Below are positions 1-10,947 of a DNA stretch of 64,000 nt, one piece after another. The DNA lies in the NCBI RefSeq assembly GCF_009727055.1, contig NC_052359.1, positions 65,661,118 through 65,725,117 of the forward strand, given 5' to 3'. The notes beneath the pieces were generated by a model. It was not told the DNA's origin. It worked only from the letters and a program-made list of their open reading frames with translations, and did not search any database. The first letter of the stretch is position 1. Each line of letters begins with the position of its first letter. The position numbers were made by a program, and so were the translations under genes. The stretch is from Benincasa hispida. Its lineage: Eukaryota > Streptophyta > Magnoliopsida > Cucurbitales > Cucurbitaceae.

Positions 1-206
1 TTTCAACTGTGGCACAAAAAGGAGGGCATTCGGATTTTTCCTCTCCCATCCCCCCAACTCCCGCGCCCCGCTAATACACAGACTCGCACAAAATAAGACA
101 GTCTAATGCATAGCCAGGCTGAATAGACTCATACACACCGCAATCTTCGTCCTTGAAAGGCTTGTTGAAGCATACATTGAGAAAAACTAATCAGTGCTCT
201 CAGAAT
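1..206. other. Unassigned left edge, probably gypsy internal remnant
   Basis: This stretch follows the broken gag reading frame of the minus-strand gypsy element and shows no usable reading frame. Positions 40-80 are C-rich, unlike the AT-rich surroundings. It may be decayed gypsy sequence or a junction with other DNA; the sequence outside the window would decide. Confidence 0.3.
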
Positions 207-551
207 CTAGCTAATCATATAGAACAGTCGAAATTCAAATGGCGAATAAATTCGCAGGCAAGCTGAAAAATAGAACGCAACGGAGTTTTCTTCTTCTAGC
301 ATTCTCGATTGGTGGGAAAAAGTGTTGCAGATTTCTATGAAGCTCCAGAGGTGGGCGTGCGGGTCTTCGCCACGCCTTCCTCCAAACTGCTCAGCAGCCT
401 GGATCATCTGCAACATTATCGGCTTCATTTTAAACCTCGATCCATCTAACGCCGGCCTCATGATTCCTGAAGATAAATCATAGAGGTTAGGCGACGCGTA
501 GTCTCGGATGGGTCTATTGCAATCATTCGCTAGAAGGATGGGGTTGGCCAT
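207..551 (-). pseudogene. Ty3/gypsy gag N-terminal fragment (decayed)
   Basis: A 114-codon minus-strand frame starts at 551, just inside the primer-binding site. Its first ~75 residues look like the start of plant retrotransposon gag: an IRDYA-like motif near the N-terminus, then a hydrophobic stretch (MIQAAEQFGG), then an EDPHAHLWSFIEICNTF-like segment typical of the gag capsid region. After about residue 80 the resemblance moves to another frame, so a frameshift is present and the product would end early. Capsid would normally continue for hundreds of residues; nothing of that remains at positions 1-206. The element is therefore probably non-autonomous or truncated here. Gag of such elements forms the virus-like particle. 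The family call rests on motif recognition and the adjacent primer site, not on a search. Confidence 0.65.
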
Positions 552-737
552 AATATTATTCGTGTTAGCGGCCCTTGCTACCGGTTACTCCGCCATTCTT
601 GGTGTTCTCTCTTGTTGTTGGCGGTTGTCTCTCAGTCTGCGTCTGAATGTCCTCTCAATCTTCAAGTTGTAATTCCCCAGAGATTGAGAGTCTGCAAAGA
701 AATCAGAAAATTATCGTTAGCACACTATTTTGTTGAA

Positions 738-756
738 GTCCCCGGCAATGGCGCCA
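738..756 (-). promoter_or_regulatory. Primer-binding site, tRNA-Asp type (gypsy)
   Basis: Read on the minus strand this is TGGCGCCATTGCCGGGGAC, the form expected for priming by the 3' end of tRNA-Asp in Tat/Athila-type plant Ty3/gypsy elements. It lies 6 bases inside the LTR edge at 763 and upstream of the gag frame, so the polarity agrees. Confidence 0.8.
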
Positions 757-762
757 AAAACT

Positions 763-2429
763 TGATGCTTGATTCTATGAAGTAAATTATGGATGATATG
801 CGATGGTGAAATTACGTTGTGCACTCAAGTTTCCTCAGCAGAATCCAAGTGTAAATTCCACTGAGTTTCCTAGTAAGTCTAGGGTCGAACTCAGGGATTT
901 GTGAAAACAGGTTGCGTTGGTAATTTTTATGAAAACTTTGCGGTAACCGGATAAATAAATAAAGTGTTGGGATTGTTGTTTATGTTAATGAAAAAATAAA
1001 CAAATGCGGCAGAGTTTGAAAAGATTTGATAAACGGAAAATGCGATGAGTATGCAGTGAACGAGTTGAGAAAAGTTTCGGCTAACATTTCCTAGGATGCG
1101 TTCATGTTATGCGATCATGCAACATGCATACAACAGTAAACCACCTCTCGGTGCGAATGCCATGGCTTCTAAGGCTAGAACGCATGCGATATATGTGCTA
1201 AGTCTATAGGACCTACACATAAGCCTCTATTCTTATTTATGCGATGACGAAATGACATACACACAAATAAGGTGACCACATAATATCATTCCTATCTCTA
1301 AGATGCATGCGATGCAGGTTGACAAACAAAGATTATCTCTAAGTTTCTATCTCTTGTTTATGCAGTTTTATTCTTGCTCTCTCGAGTCCAGATTCTAACC
1401 TAGCTCTCTCGAGTCATTAGGTTTTTTCTTTAGACTCTCTCTCAAGTAGCTCTAAAGGGTATTTGGCACAACATAAAATAAGACAATCGCAAGCGATGAA
1501 CTTCCTAGGTCATGTTAGCTTAGTTCTTCTCAACCCATTCGACTAGTTTAGCTACTCATGGTGCTAAAAGAGTGAATAGATGTAGAAATAGAACTTTCAT
1601 TGTATAAATATAAAGATGAAGTACAAAATTACAATGCAAGTATAGAATAAAGGGTCTGGTAGCAATCTCTTGTTGCCCAGGCTTTTACACTGTTTTTCTA
1701 CTCGTGGTTAAAAGATAATTTCGCTCTCGAGAGAGTCGGCTCGCTCTCTGCTTCTTCGCCTCAAGGTTCTCTTTCGAGTTGCCTTAAGCGATCTCCAACG
1801 TCACCACTCTTCTCTTGTTCCGCCTTAAAATGAAAGGAAAACTATGAACAAAGACGTGCAAACTGAAGTATGAAATTTCAAACTGTTGAACCGATTAACT
1901 GATCAACCTTTTTTCTGAAGGATGCCCTTGGTATTTATAGAACATCCAGGATGAAATTTAGCTTCTCTCTCATGATTGTACAGATGAGACTGCTTTAATT
2001 CCTGACTGATGCACTGAATATTTGTCATTGAAAAGCTGAATGTACTTATGATCGTTATCGGCTGTCAACTTAATTTGGATTCGACTGTCATCAGCTTTCT
2101 ATCCCATCGCGATTAATTAGCCTTTCACTCAGATGCACCCACCATGTTGTACTGACCAAGTTTCGGTAATCTTTCTCGGGCAAATATTTGCGAACATGAT
2201 CTTTGCGATGTCTCAACCAATAATTTCCTATGATCGCAATTTCTGCCTTTCATTATCGCATATTCTGCAAAAAAAATACAAAAATCAACTATTCTAATGC
2301 GATGAACGCATGTGACCGCAATATTATGAATCTAATACTTTTTTAACGCAATTTAACTTGTTTTTCAACGCAAGCCAACATTATTTAAGAACTTAGCACT
2401 ATGATAACGTGCATTTCTATCCGTTATCA
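763..2429 (-). mobile_element. 5' LTR of a Ty3/gypsy retrotransposon
   Basis: On the minus strand the LTR runs from TGATAACGG (2429) to GCATCA (763), giving the canonical TG...CA ends and a length of 1667 bp. A primer-binding site and gag follow downstream on the minus strand. A TATA-like TATAAATACC lies around 1935 on that strand and may be the LTR promoter. The flank at 2430-2434 (ATAAG) should be one target-site copy; its partner lies outside the window. The sequence right of 2429 is the interior of a copia LTR, so this element inserted into an older copia element. The LTR is rich in GCATGCGAT-like words, and CTCTCGAGTC repeats occur at 1380-1450. Confidence 0.75.
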
Positions 2430-4148
2430 ATAAGACCGGACCACGAAGTGTTATAGTCTCGTTATATAACGTCGTCGTTCATGATAGAGATTTCACTTCA
2501 CTAGGATGACCATAGGTAACATGACCTTAATCTTGAGTGAGTTGGGAACTCCTACAAATGGTTCTTTGATTTTCATGGGTACGAGTGGCCAGATTGTCGA
2601 CTCAAACCCAACATTTTGGGGATTTGTTTGATTTGGGAGTTGGAACTCAGCTACACAAAATGGAATTCACTCCTTCCCCGATGCAGGGGTAAGTAGATAG
2701 GTTGCTCTCTTAAGGGCTGATTCCGGGACTTGAACGATGTGGCAACACACACCTTCTCATGGTTCGAGAAATGTCCACACATAGTAGGACTATGTTGTAT
2801 TATTCATTAGAGGGATCAGTAGTACTTAAAAAGTTAGATGTAACTACAGGAGCAAAACGGTAAATTGGCCCAACTGTACTTACGAGCATCTGTGAAAGGT
2901 TATCGTACTATTGATTGGTTATATCCGATTGACACAAAAATATATCTGTGGTGAGAAGAGTGGAGTTGTCAGTCTTTAGTGGAATGCCTGGCAGTTAACG
3001 GATGGTGGATCTCGTGGCTAAAGAGTTTAATAAGCTATTCACGTGCCGTTGAAGCTTCAAACCACACGTCCATAAGGTCCCCTTTAGTAGCTCAATGGGT
3101 TCAAGTTGAGAATCAGTTTTGGGTTAGTTTGAAGTGTTCAAATTAACAGGAGGAAGTTGGATTATATATGATACGATTAAACGCGTCAATTATATATGAT
3201 ATAGTTGACATGATGTATGAGATACATTAATTGGAAGAAAATGATAGAAATATGATTTATATCTAGTGGAGGAGAAAAGGCTATAGTTTATATGTTGTAT
3301 ATGATGTGATATTAAAACTATAGGTTATAAATATAATACGATTATATTTATTTTTAATTAAATGATTATGAGATAATTGTTGGTGGTTTTTCTCCATAAC
3401 CATACGTGATAGTGGGAGGTTTCATTAAGTTTTCGTAACTGAAGGATAAAATGAAAATAGTTTTCATTTTGCAACTATATCAGACAATCGCTTCACGATT
3501 AGTACACTGCCCATCGTCTAGCTAACGAGAGCATACACGATAGCTCAAGTTTTCCTAAACGATCGTGTACATGCACAAATTTCCTAAACGATCGTATAAC
3601 ATTTTCTAAACGATCGCGCGTGAGAGCGATTTACCTAAACGATCGGCCCTGATTTACTAAACGATTGTGCACCCTTTGCTAAACGCAAAGCAACTGTCTA
3701 CATGATAGACACAAAATCTCTCCCACTTGCTTGGTCGTTGTAAACGATCGTAGTTTCCTCCTCCCCTCTACAAAATCCAACAGAGCCCACACCTCCTGGA
3801 TTCTCACTCCGAGAATACCAAGGTTACTGAGTGGTGGTGTCTTTCTTGCTATCTGTTCGTGTAGAAGACCATTCGGTGGTGAGGACAGCGAGATTTGGTG
3901 GACAATAGACTTGGCGATTGCAGCGACAGCGTGAGTTGCTGATCTTGACGAGAGCGAGAGATACACAGAAGAAAGGTTCTTCAAAGGTGAGTCGTTCGGT
4001 TCTTTGCATTTAATTTGTTAAAAGCATGTTGTAATTTGTTTGTAAATTCATAATTTGTTGTATGTTTGTGAATGCGGTATTTCTATCACAATGAATTTGG
4101 AACGATCTTGCTTATGCTCATAGGTACTCTTTGATAAGAGTTTCTTCA
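2430..4148 (+). mobile_element. Copia LTR A, 3' portion
   Basis: This 1.72 kb segment is colinear with 14134-15818 of the downstream copia 3' LTR. Shared landmarks are the ATAAGACC start, the AGTGAGTTGGGAACTCCTAC block, the TTAACGGATGGTGGATCTCG block, the ACACCGAGAATACCAAGG-like block and the end GGAACGATC...AGAGTTTCTTCA. It ends at 4148 with the expected CA. Its first ~360 bp are missing because the gypsy element interrupts it at 2429; they presumably lie left of the window. It is clearly more divergent from the 3' LTR than LTR B is, so it may belong to a different, older copy. It has no primer-binding site of its own after 4148. Confidence 0.7.
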
Positions 4149-4766
4149 CATTGCACTGTTGATTGGTTATATCCAATGGACACAAAAATATGTATGTAGT
4201 ACGAAGAGTGAAACTGTCGGTCTTTAGTGGAGTGACCAACAATTAACGGATGGTGGATCTCGTGATTAAAGATTTTAGTCAGTTATTCACGTACCATTGG
4301 AGCTTCAAGCTACAGGTTCATAAGGTCTCCTTTGTAGCTCAATGGGTTCAAGTTGAGAATTAAATTTTGGGTTAGTTTGAAATGTTCAAATTAACAAGAG
4401 GAAATTCAATTATATGTGATATAATTAATATGATATATTTGATACATTATCATTGGAGGAATTAATATAAATATGATTTATATTAAATACCATAAAATAG
4501 GAAAAGAACTATAGTTTATATGTTTCATATAATGAAATATTAAAACTATAGATTATAAATATAATATGATAAGTTGGTTATTATATTTATTTATAACATA
4601 TTAATTATATGATAATTAATTATCCTTTTTCTTTAATAACTGAATTAAGTGGGAGGTTATTGAAAGTTTTATGGTAACTGTGAGATAAAAGGAAAATGGT
4701 TTTCCAAAATTCAAAAGTTGATGTATTCATTCAGGTTGATCTCACAGAAAGGCTATCGAGTAAAAG

Positions 4767-6876
4767 TGTAACAACCCGTACATTTTTTTAGTAATAATAT
4801 AATTTCAGTAACTTTATTATTTGAAATTTCAGTAATTATTATTAGTTGGAGAGCATTTTTGGAATTTTGGACTTCAAGTATAAGTGCGGGAATTTAATTG
4901 TTGGTGTGAAATTATTCAATTTGAAATTCAAATTGAAAATTTATGGCAGGAATTAATTTTCTTTTGAAACGGAAAGGAATTTAATAGTATAAAACGAAAA
5001 AGAAATGAAAAATGTAATTATATTTACTTTATTTTTGTTTTATTATTATTATTATTGTTTTTTTTTTTTTTTTTTTTATAAAAAGTCAAACCCCACACCT
5101 CTTTTCTTCCTCACATTGTGAGCCTGTCCGACGCCGCCCAAAGCCGTTGCGTCAGTTTCTTCTTCATGACCTCCGACCACCACTGCTCAAGCGTCGTTCG
5201 CTTTTTCCGTCACTGGATCTATCAATTTGGGTAAGATGTCTGCCGTTTGGGTTTGTTTTTGGTTGATTCTTGAATACTCATTTACTTTTGGCATCAATTG
5301 GTTGATACCCATTGTGTTTCAACTTTGGATTCAAGTTTGTGAAGGTATTGAGGTGTTGTTTAATGAAGTTGGAGCTTGTTTTAGCGAGTTTTGGTAAGTT
5401 TTATGCTTTGATTACCCTCTTGTAGATTAATTTTGGTTGTTGAGAAATTTTGGTAAAGTCATTTGAAAGTGATTTTTTGACGAAGCTACATATGGATAAT
5501 TTATTTAGAGACATTGGTAGTGAAGTATATATTTGATTAAAGCTTTAATCATGTAAGCCTAATTTCAAATTATGATTAGGGGGTTAATTCAAGAATTTCA
5601 TTCAAGATGAAGAAGAATTTGGTTTGCTAATTATTTGGACTTAAAATTGGAGGTTTGGAAGGTGAATTCGAATTGGACCACACCTTAAGTAAGATTATCT
5701 AGAAATATTTTGTAATATTTGGGTATTTGGAATTTGGCTTTAACTATTAATTTTAATGCTTGGTTTATGTTTAGGCTTGATTAAGGATTCAAGAATTTCA
5801 CAAAGATTCAATTGCTTTTTGGTTCGACCTAATATCAAAGTAAGTAATCCTACTACTGGAACTACCCATGGGCCAGGCATTAGATGTATGCTAGCATGTT
5901 AAATGAAGGTTATGGTAGAATGACAGCATGAAAGATTGATAGTATAACATGATTAAAGTATGTTCTATTATGAGATCCGAAATATTCATTTATGCACATA
6001 GACACTTGAATGCTAGTATGAGATGGTATGTGCTTCCATGGTTGTATTTGATCTGATGATGTTGAGGTATACATGTATGTTGTGTAACCATGATGTTGAG
6101 GTATATGTGTATGTTGTAGAGCCATGATGTTAAGGTTTATATGTATGTCATAGATTCGTACAGTGATGATTATGATGTTAGACTGTGCAAATGTCCTTAC
6201 TGATTAGTTAGATGCCCATTAGGTTTTGTGTTTCCTTCGGGATTCACAGTTTGTGTTTCCTTCAGGATTCACCAGTTTGTGTCTCCTTCGGGATTCACCA
6301 GTCTGTGTCTCTTTCGGGATTCACCAGAGGTAGTGGGCATACTTAACTACAGTAGGATAGGACTCAGTCTCCTTCTTGTTTCATGTGCATATGTGTCCCA
6401 TGAGGACTAGAGAAGTTTATATGTTTCACCAGAGGTGGGTATCTAGAGGACATAGATGCCTAGCCTGACCCCAGTAGTGGGGTTACTTATTGAGTATTTT
6501 ATACTCATTCTTTCTCATGTTGTTGTTTCAGGTAAGGGTAGAAATGCACCGGCGATGGACAAGCGGAATTCGTGATTGAGCCATGGGACTAGTTTTTACG
6601 CTTCCGCATCATGAAATTTAGAGTTTCATTCATGTTTCTCTTAACTTTTAGTTTTGATGTTTAAAACTTACTTTAAGAATCGTTTTTCAATTTACTATCC
6701 TTTATGATTTATGGGTACCCTACTATTGTTTTAATATTTGAATTTAATGAAAGACTTTTAAACTTACCTTATTTAATTAGCATTTATTTCGCCATAACAG
6801 AGTGTTGTTTTGAGTTCCATGCATGCATATATTTAGTAACGGCCTAATTTAAGTCCTAGAGGGTCGGGTCATTACA
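4767..6876 (+). mobile_element. Solo LTR (gypsy-like) with perfect 5-bp target duplication
   Basis: The insertion begins TGTAACAACCCGTAC and ends GGTCGGGTCATTACA, so TGTAA...TTACA inverted ends are visible. It is flanked by AAAAG at 4762-4766 and again at 6877-6881. The uninterrupted site is seen in the copia 3' LTR near 15217-15222. There are no internal genes, so this is a solo LTR left by LTR-LTR recombination, or a non-coding element. The TGTAAC-CCCG...CGGGTC-TTACA ends are common in plant Ty3/gypsy LTRs, but the lineage is inferred. It includes a poly-T run (about 5058-5078) and a short minisatellite (6226-6328). Small reading frames inside it are not credible genes. Orientation is unknown; plus is given only because of the TG...CA reading. 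Confidence 0.88.
6226..6328. repeat. Minisatellite, four ~25-27 bp units
   Basis: Four direct copies of a unit around GTGTTTCCTTCGGGATTCAC start near 6228, 6253, 6280 and 6305. The copies differ by single substitutions (CTTCAGG, CTCCTTC, CTCTTTC). The array lies inside the solo LTR. Confidence 0.85.
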
Positions 6877-7487
6877 AAAAGCGTTTTACTAAACGATAGT
6901 ATAAAGAGACTACACAATCGAGTTCTGAGTTTACTATACGATAGTTACTCGTTTACTCGTTGCTACACGATTGAGTAGCAAGCAAGTCTATACGATAAGC
7001 TTCTTCTTACTAAATGATCGAGTATCTAGTCTATACGATAGACTTCATACATCTCCCACTTACTCGATCGTCTACCTCCTTCATACCTCTATCCAAAATC
7101 ATACAGAGTCCACAACTCCTAGATTCTCACACCGAGAATACCAAGGTAACTCTTCTGGTGGTGTTCTAGTTCTGTTCGAGTTTAGAGCATCGAGTTGAAC
7201 TCGATTGTGATCGAGGTTCATCTAGACGTTCATTAAGATCAAGTTCTGATCATTGTGTTCGAGTCCATGCTGTTGAACGAGTTGCTGAACGATCGAGGGA
7301 TACTTGAAGAAAGGTTCTTCAAAGGTTTGCATACTTTATCCCTTATCTGTTCATTTAAAGTAACATGCTGTAATTTATTGTTTATGCATAATCTGTTCCT
7401 TGGACTGTAATTGTCTGTGTTCTTTCTCAACGGGATTTGGAACGATCTGCTTCTGCTCACTGGTGCTCTATTTAGAGTTCCTTAAAT

Positions 7488-7499
7488 TGGTATCAGAGT
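7488..7499 (+). promoter_or_regulatory. Primer-binding site, initiator tRNA-Met type (copia)
   Basis: TGGTATCAGAGT begins two bases after the LTR end. It matches the usual TGGTATCAGAGC of plant Ty1/copia elements except for the last base. Confidence 0.85.
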
Positions 7500-10085
7500 C
7501 AGGTTGTTATGATATTTCAAATTCCATTGTTGTATTGAACTTTATTTTACAGTCTTGGTGGGTTTTAAGTGTGTTCTACAATGCATTTAAGTGTTAAGTG
7601 TGTTTGTGGATGGATTGATGGATGTTTACGAGATGATTGTCTCTGTTGAGAGCTTTCTTTAAGTTTACAAATTGTTAATTTGTAAGAGCCCATGTGTTTT
7701 TTGGCATAATTAACAAGCAATCGAGTCTATATTCAAATTGTTTGGAGTTTTTTGAGTCGTTTGTGATGAGGCTTCAAAGGCACATGGAGATGATGTGCTC
7801 TTCGAGGAAGAAAACCAAAGGTTGGTCACATCGTGTAGCCCAAGCTAAATAATCGTTTAAATTTGACTAAACGATCGTGTTGAAAAGTTATACTCGATCA
7901 TGTAGTATTTACTAAATGATCGCATGGCTGACGCTAAACAATTGAGTAAAGAGCTTACTCTATCGTGTTGCGTTGGTTGCTCGATCGCGTAGATGCTTAG
8001 GGTGAACGATCGCATAGAGTATATGATACTCAATGCATGGTAGGCGAGCGCACTAAATGATCGTGTAGTCCAGCATGCTTCATCGCATAGTCACTGGCTA
8101 CTCGATCACCCATTATGAAATACTCGACGTTTGTTCCTCGGTCGTTTAGACGATCATGCTTCATTGCATAGTCATCGTCTACTCGATCATTTAGGCATGC
8201 ATTGTCTTTTGTGCACTGCACAATCGCGTGACCTTCATGCTTCATCGCATAGTCAAAGGCACTCGATCCATGTTACACGATCGTGGTTACTTGCTCAGCG
8301 TTACTAGACGATCACAAGGAGCTGTTACACAATCAAAGAGACGAGGCTTCGCCCAGACGATTTAAGACCCAGTTCGCATGTTTGAACTGGTTGACTCGAT
8401 GTTCTATGTAATAGTTAGCTTTATTTTTCCTGTTTTGAGGTATATTATCCCGGTCCATCATTTTTTTTAATGTACATGAGATGTATGTATGTTTATATGC
8501 CATAATGTATGATATATAGATTTAAAACCCACCTTAGGTTATGCATTTATTCATGCATCATCTTTATATTATAAGTGTTATAATATAACAGATTGCAAAT
8601 TACATTAAAGCATGCTCATGCATCATATAATATAAGAGTTATATTTATGCATGCATTAAGCATATTCATGCATCATCTTTATATTATAAATGTTATAGTA
8701 TAAGGGTGTATGAGAGCATATATGCTTGGTTCATTACTTTATTATATAAGAGTCATATAAAAGCAGTAATGAATGAACAATGCAAGGAGCATGACACTTA
8801 GGTTTATTTATAAGAGTTATAAATGCCTTGAGAATGTGTTGCTTCGCATTGTGGTTGATTTTGATTGTTTCTTTTTTTATAAGAGTTATAATTAATGAAA
8901 TTAGAACTAAAATCAATAACTAAGGGTTGCATGCAAGCTTAGGTAAAATCATGTTTTAAAATGGTTTTAAAATTTGATTGAGATAGACCTAAGTTCATGA
9001 TTCTAATGAGATTAGAAACCTAAATTTAATTTTCTAAATTGGTTTAATAGGACTAAATTTATTTGAATAAAAGATTAAATTTGTAATAAATCTATCTATA
9101 AAGGACCTTCTGTCTAAGGCAGGTTCTAGCTAGGCTGGGTAATTTAAGCTAACAGAAACAAAACACCCCTACTTGGGAACCTACTTAGAAAGGTGAATTA
9201 AATAGATTTGCTACAAGTATACAACGGTTGATTATGTGTTCGTTAAAGATTTTAATGAATGTTGATAAAAAATTGTTTAACTTTCCAAAGTAAGAGTTAC
9301 TTTTGGGCAAACCTAAACAGTCACTTAGTAAAAATAATTAGCCGTATTTTTCTAAGTAAACTAAATCCTAGGTTCTTAAAATACTCAGTGGGAGGAAAAG
9401 ATATATATGATATGTCAATTCCACTCATGTTTCTCCCTTAATGTTCACACCGTGAGATTCATGCTTGACCTCTCGTGGCGCCTTAGGAGTGTCCCCCTTC
9501 ATATGGTGTTTGCATGGGTCAATATCAAGGTGAACAGAGAGAGTATTTATAGTAAGTGGGAGGAAGATGTGTGTCAACATGTCCTACAGTCTCCTTCATT
9601 GGTTTGCACCGTGAGGTCTTCTTGCACGGCCTCGTGGTGCCTTGGGAGCGTCCCCTTTTGGATGGTTTGTGTAGTTGGTCAATATCAAGGCAAACTCCAG
9701 AAATGGATAGGGTTGCTTTAGTTTTTTCCCTAATCGAATTTTTTTCCTTTGGATTGGCTGCTTAGGGCGGAACTCTAGGATATAAAATGAAGGGTCACAT
9801 TTAAGGAAAATTGTTAAGCAAGTTAATGATTTCTTGACCAAATCAATGATGGCTAGTCGTTATAGGAACAAGAGTTGTTTTGGTATAATGATTGGTTGAA
9901 AGTGTCTCAATTCAAAGGAGGGATAAATTGACTACCCTTCGGTGACTTTTGTCCAAAACCATTGAAGCGTCATTGCAAAACTAGATGTGTTATGGGTTCA
10001 TTTAGATTTTGCTAAACCAGATTGGATTTGTTTTTAAAGAGTATTTGCTAAAATCTAATGTAGATCAATTGATTTTTCAGAAACA
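7500..10085 (+). repeat. Long non-coding leader of the copia element with internal repeats
   Basis: About 2.6 kb separates the primer-binding site from the first recognisable gag codons, which is long for this class. It holds three repeat blocks. At 7850-8345 there are many variants of AAACGATCGTG and ACTCGATCAT. At 8500-8900 there are several copies of a GCATGCATTCATGCATCATC / TATATTATAAGTGTTATA-type unit. At 9389-9694 there is a direct duplication. None of the short frames here resembles a protein. A nested insertion is possible, but I could not define ends. Confidence 0.5.
9389..9694 (+). repeat. Direct duplication of ~140 bp in the copia leader
   Basis: Two diverged copies, 9389-9536 and 9556-9694. 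Each starts GTGGGAGGAA, passes through CACCGTGAG(A/G)T and CTCGTGG(C/T)GCCTT, and ends GGTCAATATCAAGG. They are separated by about 20 bp. Confidence 0.75.
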
Positions 10086-10524
10086 TGTCATTGTATGATT
10101 TTTTGTTCGTTGCCTTTTCTAATTTGACTGATTACATAAATTGGAAAGAGTCTATTTCGTGGCAAACGACCTTGTTTTTATCATGTTTGAGAAGTGTTCT
10201 CAAGTCTCAATCCCTAATGCACTGCAAAATGTTCGTAATGCATCTGAAATGTGGATGAAGGCTAATTCGATGGCCTGACTTCACATTTCTGCTAGCATAC
10301 TCGATGCATTGGCCAAAAGGGTTGAGAACATGGTCATTGCACGTGAGATCATGGACTCGTTGCAAGGATTGTTTGAACATAAGTTCTTACTTTTTGAGCA
10401 AAAAGGGATTGATGACAAAGAAACCAGTAGTGTCAGTTCCCAATGTGATCTCCAGTCTTTCTTGAATTTCAAGGGACTAAAAGAGAAAGCAATTGTTGCT
10501 GACTCAGATGAAGTTCATCGATGA
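10086..10524 (+). pseudogene. Copia gag remnant
   Basis: The likely start is ATG at 10086. The capsid-like sequence is spread over two frames with stops. The best piece starts at 10309 (MAKRVENMVIAREIMDSLQ...), which resembles the conserved capsid segment of copia gag (UBN2-type domain). Upstream, in a shifted frame, the region 10160-10280 looks like the preceding part of the same domain. The CCHC zinc knuckle normally found near the end of gag is not visible; the sequence passes almost directly to the protease region, which suggests a deletion. Gag would form the particle shell. The gene is not functional as read. Confidence 0.6.
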
Positions 10525-10527
10525 GAA

Positions 10528-10947
10528 TTGTTCTCTGAGATGGAACTTGGAGCTTATATAGGTTTTGATATTGATCCCACTACTATTCAGAAGAGGGAGA
10601 AGTCTAAAGACGATAAATGTGATTTATTTGTCTTGGAGACGTGTTTGGTAGAGAATGATGATTCTGCATGGATACTTGATTCAAGTGCTAATAACCACGT
10701 AAGTTTTTTCTATCAAGGATTTAGTTCCTGGAAAATGTTAAAAGCTGGAAAGTTGACTCTTAGAGTTGGTACTGGTGAGGCCGTTTCAGGTGTTGCTGTA
10801 GGCAGGCTAAAGCTATTTTTGGACAATAAATGTTATATGTTATTGGATAATGTTTATGTAGTTCCTCATATCAAGATGAACTTAATTTCAATTTCTTGTC
10901 TGATTGAACAAATTTATTCCATCTCATTTTATGAGAATCATTTTTAA
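10528..10947 (+). pseudogene. Copia protease region
   Basis: A 139-codon open stretch follows gag. Around residue 50 it reads WILDSSANNHV, the place of the aspartic protease active site, which in copia elements is usually D-S/T-G-A. Here the glycine is replaced by serine, which would be expected to abolish activity. The following residues, with GTGEAV and a NVYVVPHIKMNLIS-like segment, match the order of the copia protease/pre-integrase junction. The frame ends at 10947, and the next domain continues in another frame from about 10904, so a frameshift lies in the overlap. Confidence 0.7.

Larger units (their letters stand above)
4149..7485 (+). repeat. Copia LTR B (5' LTR), truncated and interrupted
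   Basis: Excluding the solo LTR and one target duplication, about 1222 bp remain, colinear with 14608-15818. The start is internal: 4149 corresponds to about 14608 of the 3' LTR, so the first ~835 bp are absent. The end at 7485 reads TTCCTTAA where the 3' LTR reads TTCCTTGA and LTR A reads TTTCTTCA; the ancestral end was probably CA. The primer-binding site follows at once. Confidence 0.75.

Noticed and set aside
3679..4009. Short frames on both strands around 3.7-4.0 kb
   Set aside because: They lie wholly inside copia LTR A, and the matching LTR positions in the other copies do not keep the frames.
5910..6410. His/Thr-rich and Phe/Ser-rich frames inside the solo LTR
   Set aside because: Products of the ATGATGTTGAGGTAT-type and TTCGGGATTCAC-type repeats, not genes.
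8030..8245. 71-codon minus-strand frame with repeated DYAMKH-like units
   Set aside because: Caused by the repeated TTCATCGCATAGTC / CGATCA motifs in the copia leader; no upstream signal or relatives known to me.
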